This document shows, piece after piece, positions 23,580 to 31,759 of a stretch of DNA of 48,079 bases. Position 1 is the first letter of the stretch. Every line of letters starts with the position of its first letter. The stretch covers positions 1-48,079 of the forward strand of contig CAUCQW010000020.1 of the NCBI GenBank assembly GCA_958445065.1, read 5' to 3'. This DNA comes from an uncultured Collinsella sp. Its GTDB lineage: Bacteria > Actinomycetota > Coriobacteriia > Coriobacteriales > Coriobacteriaceae. Below the pieces are notes generated by a model. It was not told where the DNA came from. It ran no database searches and worked only from the letters and a program-made list of their open reading frames with translations. A program made the position numbers and the translations under genes.

Positions 23580-23642
23580 AAAAACAAAACGGCGGATACG
23601 ACCAAGGATGCTGAAGCATCCACCGGGAAGGTCGTATCCGCC
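23580..23642 (-). terminator. Terminator of the second lac cassette
   Basis: GGCGGATACGACC (23591-23603) pairs with GGTCGTATCCGCC (23630-23642), enclosing a second hairpin GGATGC-TGAA-GCATCC; on the minus strand a T-rich tract follows. Confidence 0.8.
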
Positions 23643-23734
23643 ACATGGAAAGAGGTGCATGGACGCAGCGCTCATGCGATCGGGAATGGTAAGGTGCACG
23701 GCAGCGTGATGGTCACGGCGGCCGATGGCGTTAG

Positions 23735-25174
23735 CTAGTCCAGACGACGGGTCTGCGCCACGTGCTTATACCAGTATGCGCTTGCCTTGGGCGTGCGCTT
23801 CTGGGTTTCAAAGTCAACGTAGAAGAAGCCGTAACGCTTGTTGTAGCCATTGGTCCAGGAGAACTGATCCTGCAGGCTCCATAGGAAGTAGCCGCCCACG
23901 TTGACACCCACCTCCATGGCCTTGAGCAGCCAGCGCAGGTGCTGCTCGATGTAGTCGATGCGCGGCTGGTCGTCCACAAAACCGTCCTTGTAGGGGTCCT
24001 TGTAGCCCATGCCGTTTTCGGTGATGAAGATCTGCTTGTAGTTGGGGTAGCGCTGCTTAATGTAGACGAGCAGATCGAACAGACCCTCGGGATAGATGAT
24101 CCAGTCCCAGTCGGTGGTGGGGATGCCGGGCTTGTTCACGTGCTCGCCAATGCCCTTGACGCGCCAGCGGCCGGTGCCCTTCTCGCCCGTACCGTTGTGG
24201 TGCAGGTCGTTCTTGCCATCGTAAGCCTTCAAAAAACGGCACTGGTAGTTGTTAACGCCCAGGTAGTCGTTGTAGAGCGCGGCCTCGCGCATGATTTCCA
24301 GATCCTCGTCTAGGATCTCGATGGTGCCACCCGAGACGGCGGCCAGGCGGTTGGCGCACTCGAGGGTGTCGGGCGCGTAGTCGCCGCGGAAGGTGGCGTC
24401 GAGCAAGAACTGGTTTTGCAGCACGTGCTCGTTGTTGGCGGCCTTGATATCGGCGGGGTCGTTCTCGTTGAGCGGGTACTTGAACTCCAGCGACTGAATG
24501 ACGCCGATCTTGCCCTTAAAACCGCCGTTGTGGAAGGCCAGCACGGCCTTGGCGTGGGCGAGCATCATGTTGTGCTCGCACTGGAAGGCCTCGGCAAGAT
24601 GCGCCTTGACGCCACCGGGGAAGGTGCCCTCGATGTAGGTGTTGGAGGCGTCGGCCCAGATCTCGTTAAAGGTGAACCAGTAGGTCACCTGGTCGGCGTA
24701 CTCCTTAAAGCAGAAGGTGGCAAAGTCCACAAAGGCGTCGATGGTCTCGCGGTTGAGGAAGTCGCCCTTCTCAAAGAGGGGAAGCGGCGTGTCAAAGTGA
24801 TGCAGCGTGACGAACGGCTCAACATGGTGCTTATGGCACTCGGCGAAGAGGTCGTGGTAGAACTGGACACCCTCGGGGTTGATCTCGCCGGTGCCGTTGG
24901 GGAAGATGCGGCTCCAGGCAATGGAGAGGCGAACGCCGTTGATGCCAAACTCCTCGCACAGCTCCAGATCGACGGGGTACTGGTTGTAGAAGTCCGAAGC
25001 GGGATCGGGGGAGAAGCGCCCCTGGGCCTCCAGGAAGTCGTCCCAGGCGACTTTGCCCTTACCGTGAGTGCGAGTCTCGCCCTCTACCTGGTAGGCAGCA
25101 GTGGCGCCGCCAAAGACAAAGTCCTCGGGAAACTGCGCGGGCGGGTTGGTGACGCTAGCAGGGTTAACGGACAT
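23735..25174 (-). CDS. lacG: 6-phospho-beta-galactosidase (GH1), copy 2
   Basis: A 479-residue LacG-type enzyme with acid/base Glu171 (WFTFNEI), nucleophile Glu386 (FITENGMGYKD) and phosphate-binding SWTNGYNKRYGFFY. It keeps the VTLHHFDTP loop of streptococcal LacG, where copy 1 has VTLDHFDTP. Compared with copy 1 it differs most around residues 170-200 (IWADASNTYIEGTFPGGV against IPATAEGSFIVGNWPHGE), which line the sugar site, so the aglycone preference may differ. It follows lacE copy 2 by 66 bases. Only a weak GGA ribosome site precedes the ATG. Confidence 0.92.
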   Translation of the reverse strand: MSVNPASVTNPPAQFPEDFVFGGATAAYQVEGETRTHGKGKVAWDDFLEAQGRFSPDPASDFYNQYPVDLELCEEFGINGVRLSIAWSRIFPNGTGEINPEGVQFYHDLFAECHKHHVEPFVTLHHFDTPLPLFEKGDFLNRETIDAFVDFATFCFKEYADQVTYWFTFNEIWADASNTYIEGTFPGGVKAHLAEAFQCEHNMMLAHAKAVLAFHNGGFKGKIGVIQSLEFKYPLNENDPADIKAANNEHVLQNQFLLDATFRGDYAPDTLECANRLAAVSGGTIEILDEDLEIMREAALYNDYLGVNNYQCRFLKAYDGKNDLHHNGTGEKGTGRWRVKGIGEHVNKPGIPTTDWDWIIYPEGLFDLLVYIKQRYPNYKQIFITENGMGYKDPYKDGFVDDQPRIDYIEQHLRWLLKAMEVGVNVGGYFLWSLQDQFSWTNGYNKRYGFFYVDFETQKRTPKASAYWYKHVAQTRRLD

Positions 25175-25240
25175 GATGATCCAATCGTCTAAATCGAAGG
25201 GCCAGCCGGTCTTGGATGGTCGGCTGGCCCTGAGCGTTAC

Positions 25241-27016
25241 TTACTTCGAGAGCTGCTCGGAGACGAAGGCGAGAGACTTATCGCCGTTCTGGGAGAGCTC
25301 GATGTATTGCTTGCCACGGCAGGCGACGCACTTGTTGCCCACGCGCTCGCAGTCCTTCTGCAGGTCGGCCAGGTAGCTGGCAGCCTGCGGGGCCAGGACG
25401 ACCAGGTCAAAGTCGGGGAGCATGTCCACGTGGTTGCCATATGCCTCGGCAGCGGTTTCAAGATTGATGCCGCGCTCCTTGGCAGCCTTGGCCAGCGCGT
25501 TGGCGAGCAGGCCCGAGGTACCGCCGCCCTGGCAGAGCACGAGCACGCGCTTGCCGTTGAGGTCGCTGGCGGTCGTTGCCTCGGCAGCGGGTGCTGCAGA
25601 AGCGGCGGGGGAGTCGGCCTTCACGGCCTCGGCAGCAGCGCCGGCGGCAACGCTCTTGGCGTCAGCCTTGCCCTGGAAGGCATCGTTGAGCTTGGCGGCC
25701 TTCTCGGCGTTCTTGGCGGCGAGCTCCTCCTTGGAAATTTCGGCCTCCTCGGCGCACTTCTGGGCGTCATAGGCACGGAAGAACGGGTAGTACAGAACGA
25801 AGTCGACGACCAGGATAAGGGCGAGCATCACAAAGGCGAGCGGCTGGAAGCCCAGGCCCATGATGGTGCCGATGGGCCCGGGGACGGTCCAAGGCAGGGT
25901 GTACATAAAGCCGTTCATGCCCAAGAAGTCGATAAAGATCTTGAGGATCCAGATGTTGGCGATCGGGGCAAAGACAAACGGGACAAAGAAGACGGGGTTG
26001 AGCACGATGGGTGCGGCGAACAGCAGCGGCTCGTTGACGGCAAAGCACACGGGGACGATGGCGGCCTTACCGACGGCGCGCATCTCCTGAGACTTGGCCA
26101 GGAAGCAGAACATAAAGACCAGGACAAGCGTGGCGCCGGTGCCGCCCATGCAGACGACGAAGTACTGGGCACCCTGGGTCAGGACAGCGGAAGCGTGCTG
26201 ACCGGCCTGGAACGCAGCCAGGTTGTCGGTCATATTGGCAACGAGAGCGGCGGCGATGGCGGGCTCGACGATCGAGGGGCCGTGGACGCCCACGAACCAG
26301 AAGAGGCTCATGGCGCCGTAGATCACAGCGAGGCCGATGTAGCCGTCGGCGGCGGTGAACAGGGGCTGGAACACCTGGATGACGCCCTGGGCAAAGCAGA
26401 AGCCAAAGGCGGCGCGGAAGACAATGTCAAAGACCCAAAAGACGGTGATGCAGACGGAGAAGGGGATGATGTCCTTAAAGGTCTGCGAGATGTTGGGCGG
26501 AACCTGCTCGGGCATCTTAACGGTGATGTTGCGCTTAATGAAGAACTTGTAGATGATGCCGGTCACAAACGCAGCGATAAAGGCGGTCAGCAGGCCCTTG
26601 GAACCAAGGTAGGTGGTGTTGAAGCCGCTGGCGGCGTCCGTGGCGATCGTGTCGCTCGAAAGGAGCAGAAAGCCGATGATGGCCGCGCACATGCACGAGA
26701 TGAAGTTGATCTGGTTGTTCTTGGGCAGGTCGCGGTTCTGAGCGTCGGCGAAGTGCTTGGCTGTGGTGGCGGCGCAGGCGATGGCCAGGATGCCCATGGA
26801 GTAGTTGTAACACTTCCACAGGGCGTTGTTGATGTCATCGGGCCAGTAGAAACCCCAGATGTTGGGGACCGAGGCTACCAGGCAGAAGATGGACGAGAAG
26901 ATGATGATGGGGATGACGGAGATAAAGCCGTCGCGGATTGCCTTGAGGTACTTGTTGCGGGCGATCGCGTTGAAAAAGGGCTGGCCCTTTTCGATGATGG
27001 CGATGAGTTGCTCCAT
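25241..27016 (-). CDS. lacE: PTS lactose-type EIICB permease, copy 2
   Basis: A 591-residue paralogue of copy 1. The EIIC landmarks are FWFVGVHGPSIVEP and CFAVNEPLLFAAP; the EIIB phosphocysteine is Cys495 in VLVLCQGGGTSGLLAN. The linker (about 440-490) is rich in Ala, Glu and Lys. GGAG precedes the ATG. Upstream lie two LacI-type operators and a divergent LacI-type regulator, the same architecture as cassette 1. The membrane domain has diverged widely from copy 1, which argues for different beta-galactoside specificities rather than recent duplication. Confidence 0.92.
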   Translation of the reverse strand: MEQLIAIIEKGQPFFNAIARNKYLKAIRDGFISVIPIIIFSSIFCLVASVPNIWGFYWPDDINNALWKCYNYSMGILAIACAATTAKHFADAQNRDLPKNNQINFISCMCAAIIGFLLLSSDTIATDAASGFNTTYLGSKGLLTAFIAAFVTGIIYKFFIKRNITVKMPEQVPPNISQTFKDIIPFSVCITVFWVFDIVFRAAFGFCFAQGVIQVFQPLFTAADGYIGLAVIYGAMSLFWFVGVHGPSIVEPAIAAALVANMTDNLAAFQAGQHASAVLTQGAQYFVVCMGGTGATLVLVFMFCFLAKSQEMRAVGKAAIVPVCFAVNEPLLFAAPIVLNPVFFVPFVFAPIANIWILKIFIDFLGMNGFMYTLPWTVPGPIGTIMGLGFQPLAFVMLALILVVDFVLYYPFFRAYDAQKCAEEAEISKEELAAKNAEKAAKLNDAFQGKADAKSVAAGAAAEAVKADSPAASAAPAAEATTASDLNGKRVLVLCQGGGTSGLLANALAKAAKERGINLETAAEAYGNHVDMLPDFDLVVLAPQAASYLADLQKDCERVGNKCVACRGKQYIELSQNGDKSLAFVSEQLSK

Positions 27017-27074
27017 GCAATGCTCCTAAGAGTCGGTGGGTTAGCAACGATGGTAGCTTTTGGCGTTCGGTTGC

Positions 27075-27098
27075 CAAAATGTTGACGTTGCCATTTTG
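27075..27098. promoter_or_regulatory. LacI-type operator near lacE copy 2
   Basis: AAAATGTTGACGTTGCCATT within an imperfect palindrome ending ATTTTG, 59 bases from the lacE start. It has the core AATGNNNACGTTNNCATT. Confidence 0.65.
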
Positions 27099-27193
27099 CG
27101 ACACAAAAAAAGACGCGAACCGGTGGTTCCTGTGCCTGCGAACCGTCGATTCCTTACGCGTAAACGTTTGAGCCGCCCGGTGGCTCTGTGTTT

Positions 27194-27220
27194 GCACAAT
27201 GGCAACGTTAACATTTGTGC
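27194..27220. promoter_or_regulatory. Second LacI-type operator of cassette 2
   Basis: GCACAATGGCAACGTTAACA continuing TTTGTGC is an imperfect palindrome with GCACAA/TTGTGC outer arms, centred about 120 bases from the first operator, a distance that could allow DNA looping. The rest of the 357-base gap shows no gene. Confidence 0.7.
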
Positions 27221-27373
27221 GACAAAAGCCGTTCGGGGAAGCAGGATTGTCGGTGAACGGTAGGTTTTGGGTGGTGAGCGTATTGCGGGGGAGGCGTTGG
27301 ATATACTTGGAGGCGTTAAAAATGACTGCGTAGGGTGCCGCCAATGGCATCGTCGACATAGAAAGATCGACCT

Positions 27374-28378
27374 ATGGCCGCTGTTAAAAAATCGGTTTCC
27401 GTTAAGGATGTGGCGCGTCTCGCGGGCGTCTCGGAGCAGACAGTTTCGCGTACGGTGCACGATTCGCCCAGCGTGCGCCCCGAGACCAAGGAGCGCGTGC
27501 GTGCCGCCATGCGCGAGCTGGGGTATCGCCCCAATTTTGCCGGTCGATCGCTGCGCCGCGGCAAGTTTAAGACCGTTGGTGTCGCCATGTTCAACATTAC
27601 CGGTACCGGTAACCTCGATCGTATGGAGGGCTTTGCCGCCGCGGCTGACAAACATGGCTATGCCATCACCCTTACTAAAGTAGACGGGCATCCGTATACC
27701 CTCGAGAGCGCATCGTCGCGTATGAGCGCACTGCCGGTGGACGGTATGGTTGTGATCATGAACCGCATGCCGGCGGACTTTGGCACCTTCGAGCCGCTGC
27801 CCGGCATGCAGACGGTGCTCGTTACGATGTTGGAGCACCCGCTCTGTTCTACGGTCGATAACGACCAGTTCGATTGTTCGCGCCAGGTGGTCGAGTACTT
27901 GCTGGGGCGGGGGCACAAAACCGTGCACTTTATCTCGTGTCCCGAGCGCTCGCTTTCGGGCATGCGGCGTGAGGAAGGCTGGCGCGAGACATTGCGCGCG
28001 CATGGCATTGAGCCACCGCAGCTCGTGCGCGGTGACTGGACGGCGCAGAGTGGATATGCTGCCGGCCAGGTGCTTGCGGATGATCCGACCTGCACGGCCA
28101 TTTATGCCTCCAACGACGCCATGGCCTACGGCTGCATCCGCGGGCTGGAGTCGCGCGGGAAGTGCGTGCCCCAGGACGTGAGCGTGGTGGGTGTTGACGA
28201 TAGTCTGGGCGATATCGTGCCCGATCGTCGCCTGACCACGGTGCGCTTTGACAACAAGCGCGTCGGCATGTGGGCGGTCGACAAGATTGCCGGCGCCGAG
28301 GGCGTTGAACCCGGTGTGGAGCACATGCTGTTTCCGGGCGTGCTCGTCGAGGGCGATACGGTGCGCGATGTACGCTAG
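27374..28378 (+). CDS. LacI-family regulator of lac cassette 2
   Basis: A 334-residue repressor. The HTH is SVKDVARLAGVSEQTVSRTV with hinge FAGRSLRRGK; the sensor domain has TVGVAMFNITGTG, LPVDGMVVIMNR, TAIYASNDAMAYGCIRGLE and VSVVGVDDSLGDIV. It is divergent from lacE copy 2 with two operator-like palindromes between them, so control of cassette 2 and autoregulation are likely. It reads toward lacF, 214 bases downstream, but lacF has its own LacR-type sites. Confidence 0.9.
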   Translation: MAAVKKSVSVKDVARLAGVSEQTVSRTVHDSPSVRPETKERVRAAMRELGYRPNFAGRSLRRGKFKTVGVAMFNITGTGNLDRMEGFAAAADKHGYAITLTKVDGHPYTLESASSRMSALPVDGMVVIMNRMPADFGTFEPLPGMQTVLVTMLEHPLCSTVDNDQFDCSRQVVEYLLGRGHKTVHFISCPERSLSGMRREEGWRETLRAHGIEPPQLVRGDWTAQSGYAAGQVLADDPTCTAIYASNDAMAYGCIRGLESRGKCVPQDVSVVGVDDSLGDIVPDRRLTTVRFDNKRVGMWAVDKIAGAEGVEPGVEHMLFPGVLVEGDTVRDVR

Positions 28379-28409
28379 GGCGCGGATCTGTTTGGGTTGC
28401 CGCTAATTG

Positions 28410-28429
28410 TGTTCGATATTGTTCAGATT
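28410..28429 (+). promoter_or_regulatory. LacR-type operator upstream of lacF, site 1
   Basis: TGTTC-GATAT-TGTTCAGATT, the ten-base-spaced TGTTC repeat also seen at 8397. Confidence 0.5.
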
Positions 28430-28490
28430 GGTTTAAAAACCGTTCACGGACGAAAAGTAACCGTTCATAGCTCGAAATTACGTTTTGTGC

Positions 28491-28510
28491 TGTTCTTTTT
28501 TGTTTGAATG
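28491..28510 (+). promoter_or_regulatory. LacR-type operator upstream of lacF, site 2
   Basis: TGTTC-N5-TGTTTGAATG, identical at all conserved bases to the site in front of the DeoR-type gene (8397-8416). Between sites 1 and 2 is a further direct repeat, CCGTTCA (28440 and 28461). Confidence 0.6.
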
Positions 28511-28592
28511 TTATTGTTTCTGTCATACACAACGCAGCGCGTATGCCCGGACGCGATGCTCTCCATTGGTTCATATGTGAAAGGAACGCAAC

Positions 28593-28931
28593 ATGGCAAC
28601 CAAAGAAGAAATCTCGATGGTTGGATTCGAGATTGTCGCATACGCAGGTGACGCCCAGACCGATCTGCTTGCAGCGCTCGATGCTGCTCGCGAGGGTGAC
28701 TTTGAGAAGGCCGAGCAGCTGCACAAGGATGCCAGCGATGCGCTCATCGGTGCCCACGACACGCAGACCAAGCTGCTTTCGCAGGAGGCCGGCGGTGGCG
28801 AGATGGAGATGACCTTCATCATGGCTCACGCTCAGGACACCCTCATGACCACTATGATCCTGGAGAAGCAGACCCGCTTTACCATCGATGCCTACAAGCG
28901 CATCGCCGAGCTCGAGGCCAAGCTCGCCTAA
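28593..28931 (+). CDS. lacF: PTS lactose-specific EIIA
   Basis: A 112-residue cytoplasmic phosphocarrier that passes phosphate from HPr to the EIIB domain. The active His is His79 in MAHAQDTLMTT (His78 in staphylococcal LacF), and the trimer-forming helices match the lactose/cellobiose EIIA family in length and pattern (FEIVAYAGDAQTDLLAAL, FEKAEQLHKDASDALIGAHD). AAAGGA precedes the ATG. It is the only EIIA in the window, so it probably serves both LacE copies; its separate promoter with LacR-type sites fits a shared component. A strong terminator follows. Confidence 0.95.
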   Translation: MATKEEISMVGFEIVAYAGDAQTDLLAALDAAREGDFEKAEQLHKDASDALIGAHDTQTKLLSQEAGGGEMEMTFIMAHAQDTLMTTMILEKQTRFTIDAYKRIAELEAKLA

Positions 28932-28962
28932 CGAGCCCGCACAACCAAGTCCCCTTCCAAAA

Positions 28963-28992
28963 GCTCTGCCGCTACCCGCGGCAGGGCTTTTT
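28963..28992 (+). terminator. Terminator of lacF
   Basis: GCTCTGCCGC (28963-28972) pairs with GCGGCAGGGC (28978-28987) with one wobble, then TTTTT. Confidence 0.9.
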
Positions 28993-29005
28993 CTGTCCTC
29001 CTCCA

Positions 29006-29072
29006 AGTTGCGGTGAAATAGGGACTGAATAGGGGCCGGCGGGCACAAAACAAACCCTATTCCACCGCAACT
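29006..29072. repeat. Intergenic inverted repeat, 18-base arms
   Basis: AGTTGCGGTGAAATAGGG (29006-29023) and CCCTATTCCACCGCAACT (29055-29072) are complementary but for one wobble. A second repeat, GTCATTGGGGACG (29084 on) with GTCGTTGGGGAC, follows and resembles 33818-33856. Confidence 0.6.
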
Positions 29073-29216
29073 CATCCCGAGACAGTCATTGGGGACGTTC
29101 TTAAACGACTAGTCGTTGGGGACAGTCTTGGAGCTTCTGCACGCCCTCCCGTTCGGTTTATCGATGGGTGGGTATACTTCCATCCGCAATACAGGCCGGA
29201 CTGAGGAGGTATCCAA

Positions 29217-30230
29217 ATGCCGGACAACGGATCGATTCAAAAGAGAGGCACGCACGAGATGGCTCATGGGCGTCCTGTCCAGATAACCGAGCATACGACG
29301 GTAACCGAGCTGCAGCCCAGCCTGTCCGATGTCGTGTGCGCAAACAAAAAGCTGCAGATTGGCTTTATCGTTGCGCTCGTGGTACTGGCGCTGCTGTCGG
29401 GCTTTGTAGCTCGTCCGCATTTCGCCGATACCAAAACTTGGGACTCCACCATCGAGGTCATCGATCAAAAGAAAGGTAACGTACTGGCGCTCACGACCTC
29501 GTGCGTGGCGCTGTCTGCGGGTATTACCGCGCTGCCGGGTGATACGGGTACGCCGGTCGCCGAGCAGCTAGCGGAGCTTTCAGGCAACCTTGGTATCGTG
29601 CTTGCCGTGCTATATCTAGAGAAGTATTTGCTCACGATTTTGTGGTCGGTTGGCTTGGGCATCTTGATCCCGTTTGCGCTGGTGCTCTTTGCGGCGTCGC
29701 TCGGCATTCACGGGCGCTGGAGTACGAGCTCCGTCCTGCGCCGCGTGGCGACGCGCGTGCTGGTGGTCGCCATGATCGGCATGGCGTTGGTGCCTGCAAG
29801 TGTATGGGTGTCGCAAAAGGTCGATGAAACATATCGAGTGAGCATTGAAGCGGCCGAGCAAAAGGCGGCCGACGCTGCGGGTGCGGCAGATAGCGACAGC
29901 TCCAAAGCAAGCAAGAAAAAGACCGAGTCCACGGAGTCCAAGAATGTGCTTGAGCAGCTTGCCGACGGCGCCTCGGGCCTCGTCACGTCGGTGACCAGCG
30001 GTGCCAAGCAGATGACCGATGAAATTGTGCAGCAGGTGACCGATCTGATCGAAGGCGTCATCGTGATGATCGTGACCTCGTGTGTTATCCCATTGCTGGT
30101 GCTCGCAGCGTTTCTGTGGCTGGGACACACGCTGCTGGGGATCGATATTTCCGGCCCGGCGAACTATTTAACGGGCCGCTTTCTGAGCGCTCCGTCCAAG
30201 CACACCAAAAAGGGTAGGCAGGCCGAGTAG
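29217..30230 (+). CDS. Multi-spanning membrane protein of unknown function
   Basis: A 337-residue protein with AGGAGG seven bases before the ATG. Hydrophobic helices lie at about residues 47-67, 92-108, 122-136, 141-162, 175-200 and 275-305. A soluble loop rich in Ala, Ser, Lys and Glu (about 205-245: AEQKAADAAGAADSDSSKAS, KKKTESTESK) is followed by an amphipathic stretch (LEQLADGASGLVTSVTSGAK, QMTDEIVQQVTDLIEG). The C-terminus is cytoplasmic-looking and basic (APSKHTKKGRQ). No family recognised. It is flanked by lacF and lacA but has its own terminator, so a link to lactose use is not shown. Confidence 0.7.
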   Translation: MPDNGSIQKRGTHEMAHGRPVQITEHTTVTELQPSLSDVVCANKKLQIGFIVALVVLALLSGFVARPHFADTKTWDSTIEVIDQKKGNVLALTTSCVALSAGITALPGDTGTPVAEQLAELSGNLGIVLAVLYLEKYLLTILWSVGLGILIPFALVLFAASLGIHGRWSTSSVLRRVATRVLVVAMIGMALVPASVWVSQKVDETYRVSIEAAEQKAADAAGAADSDSSKASKKKTESTESKNVLEQLADGASGLVTSVTSGAKQMTDEIVQQVTDLIEGVIVMIVTSCVIPLLVLAAFLWLGHTLLGIDISGPANYLTGRFLSAPSKHTKKGRQAE

Positions 30231-30262
30231 CTAAAACAGCTGTATTTGCTGGGGCATACCGC

Positions 30263-30300
30263 AAAGGGACGGCCGAGACTCGTTCTCGGCCGCCCCTTTT
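30263..30300 (+). terminator. Terminator after the membrane protein gene
   Basis: AAAGGG-A-CGGCCGAGA (30263-30278) pairs with TCTCGGCCG-C-CCCTTTT (from 30284), a long GC-rich stem ending in Ts. Confidence 0.85.
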
Positions 30301-30366
30301 GTTTGTTGAAGACGTGCCAGGACGAAGCTTTCACGATCCCAAACGGTCAACAGTCGTTCGCGAACG

Positions 30367-30392
30367 GTCTTTGTTCAAAAAAGAACAAAGAC
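30367..30392. promoter_or_regulatory. Inverted repeat upstream of lacA
   Basis: GTCTTTGTTC and GAACAAAGAC are perfect ten-base arms around AAAAAA. The TGTTC/GAACA halves resemble the LacR-type sites, and a CGTTCGCGAACG palindrome lies just before it. It could be an operator or, given the A/T content, an attenuator-like hairpin. Confidence 0.5.
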
Positions 30393-30415
30393 AAACAAAT
30401 AGTTGTTGCAGTCGA

Positions 30416-30435
30416 TGTTCGAATGTGTTCAAATA
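30416..30435 (+). promoter_or_regulatory. LacR-type operator upstream of lacA
   Basis: TGTTC-GAATG-TGTTCAAATA, the same spaced repeat as at 8397, 28410 and 28491. A GAACA in reverse follows at about 30441. Confidence 0.55.
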
Positions 30436-30539
30436 AACACGAACAGTGAAGAACCGCACATTCAGATGCCTGGACCTGATCGCGATTCAACACTTCCAAA
30501 CAGAAACTACGCGCCAGCGTATCTCTCAAGGAGGATGTC

Positions 30540-30968
30540 ATGAGGGTTGTAATCGCTTCCGATGCCGACGGTATGTCGATGAAGGAGTCCATCAAGGAGA
30601 TGCTCATCGCCGACGGTCACGAGGTCGTCGACTATTCCGAGACCCCTGCCGCGGACTTTGTCGATTCCGCGACCGCCGTTGCCAAGGACCTGCTGGAGCA
30701 CAAGGATTCCCAGGGCTTCGCATTCGATAAGTACGGCGTCGGCTCCTATATGGCCGCCGTCAAGATTAAGGGCATGGTCGTCGCCAACATTTCCGATGAG
30801 CGTTCCGCTTACATGACCCGCGAGCACAACGGCTCGCGCATGGTCACCATGGGCCCGGGCGTTGTGGGCACCGAGGTCGCCAAGAAGATCGCCCGCGAGT
30901 TCCTGCGTGCGCAGTACGCCGGCGGCCGTCACCAGATCCGTGTCGACATGCTCAACAAGATGGCCTAA
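30540..30968 (+). CDS. lacA: Galactose-6-phosphate isomerase subunit A
   Basis: A 142-residue subunit of the LacAB isomerase, which converts galactose-6-phosphate to tagatose-6-phosphate. It belongs to the RpiB/LacAB fold (VVIASDADGMSMKESIKEML, GHEVVDYSE, FDKYGVGSYMAAVKIKGMVVANISDERSAYMTREHNGSRMVTMG). The RpiB catalytic Cys is not present in LacA-type subunits; LacB supplies it. AAGGAGG precedes the ATG. LacB follows after 63 bases. LacR-type operators and an inverted repeat occupy the upstream region. Confidence 0.95.
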   Translation: MRVVIASDADGMSMKESIKEMLIADGHEVVDYSETPAADFVDSATAVAKDLLEHKDSQGFAFDKYGVGSYMAAVKIKGMVVANISDERSAYMTREHNGSRMVTMGPGVVGTEVAKKIAREFLRAQYAGGRHQIRVDMLNKMA

Positions 30969-31031
30969 CGAGAGCCACCGAGAACTCGAACTTCTACCTC
31001 AACTTGTGAATTCAGACGAAAGGACGTTCTG

Positions 31032-31556
31032 ATGAAGAAGACCATCGCAATCGGTTGCGACCATATCGTTACGGACGAGAAGATCTATCTGGCCGACCGC
31101 CTGGAGCAGGCTGGCTACAAGGTGCTCGACTGCGGCACCTACAGCCACACCCGTACGCACTATCCCATCTACGGTAAGGCCGTGGGCGAGGCTGTTGCCA
31201 GCGGCAAGGCCGACTTTGGCGTGGCCCTGTGCGGCACCGGCATCGGCATCACCAACGCCGTCAACAAGGTTCCCGGCGCCCGCTGCGCCCTGGTTCGCGA
31301 CATGACCTCTGCCCTCTATGCCCGTCGTGAGCTCAACGCCAACATCGTGGGCTTTGGCGGCAAGATCACCGGCGAGTTTCTGATGGCCGATATCATGCTT
31401 GCCTTCCTGGAGGAGCCCTACGAGAAGACCCCCGAGCACGATGCCCTGATTGCCAAGATCGATGCTTGCAATAAGGCCGACGCCGAGGCTCAGGCTGACC
31501 CGCACTTCTTTGACGAGTTCCTCGAGAAGTGGGACCGCGGCGAATACCATGATTAG
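31032..31556 (+). CDS. lacB: Galactose-6-phosphate isomerase subunit B
   Basis: A 174-residue partner of LacA. It opens with [20 protein letters not shown] and contains [26 protein letters not shown], the RpiB-type active-site loop with the catalytic Cys; [19 protein letters not shown] is the second conserved segment. AAAGGA precedes the ATG. It catalyses the first step of the tagatose-6-phosphate pathway together with LacA in the cytoplasm. A hairpin with a short T-run follows at 31589-31625. Confidence 0.95.
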   Translation: MKKTIAIGCDHIVTDEKIYLADRLEQAGYKVLDCGTYSHTRTHYPIYGKAVGEAVASGKADFGVALCGTGIGITNAVNKVPGARCALVRDMTSALYARRELNANIVGFGGKITGEFLMADIMLAFLEEPYEKTPEHDALIAKIDACNKADAEAQADPHFFDEFLEKWDRGEYHD

Positions 31557-31588
31557 CGGGTATCCGGCGTAATTAACTAGTCCGTTGA

Positions 31589-31625
31589 CGGCTCGCGTTT
31601 CTGTGAGGGGGCGCGGGCCGGTTTT
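31589..31625 (+). terminator. Terminator after lacB
   Basis: CGGCTCGCG (31589-31597) pairs with CGCGGGCCG (31612-31620) with one wobble, then GTTTT. Confidence 0.65.
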
Positions 31626-31759
31626 CTATCAGCCCAATTGGCCCAGCGGGCTGGACGTGCATTGTTCTTTTGTTTGCGGCGCTGCCTCATTACCTTTCTG
31701 CTAAAGGCACGACGTTCACAATGGATCGTGCGAGATGATATGTGAAGGAGAAGATTCCC

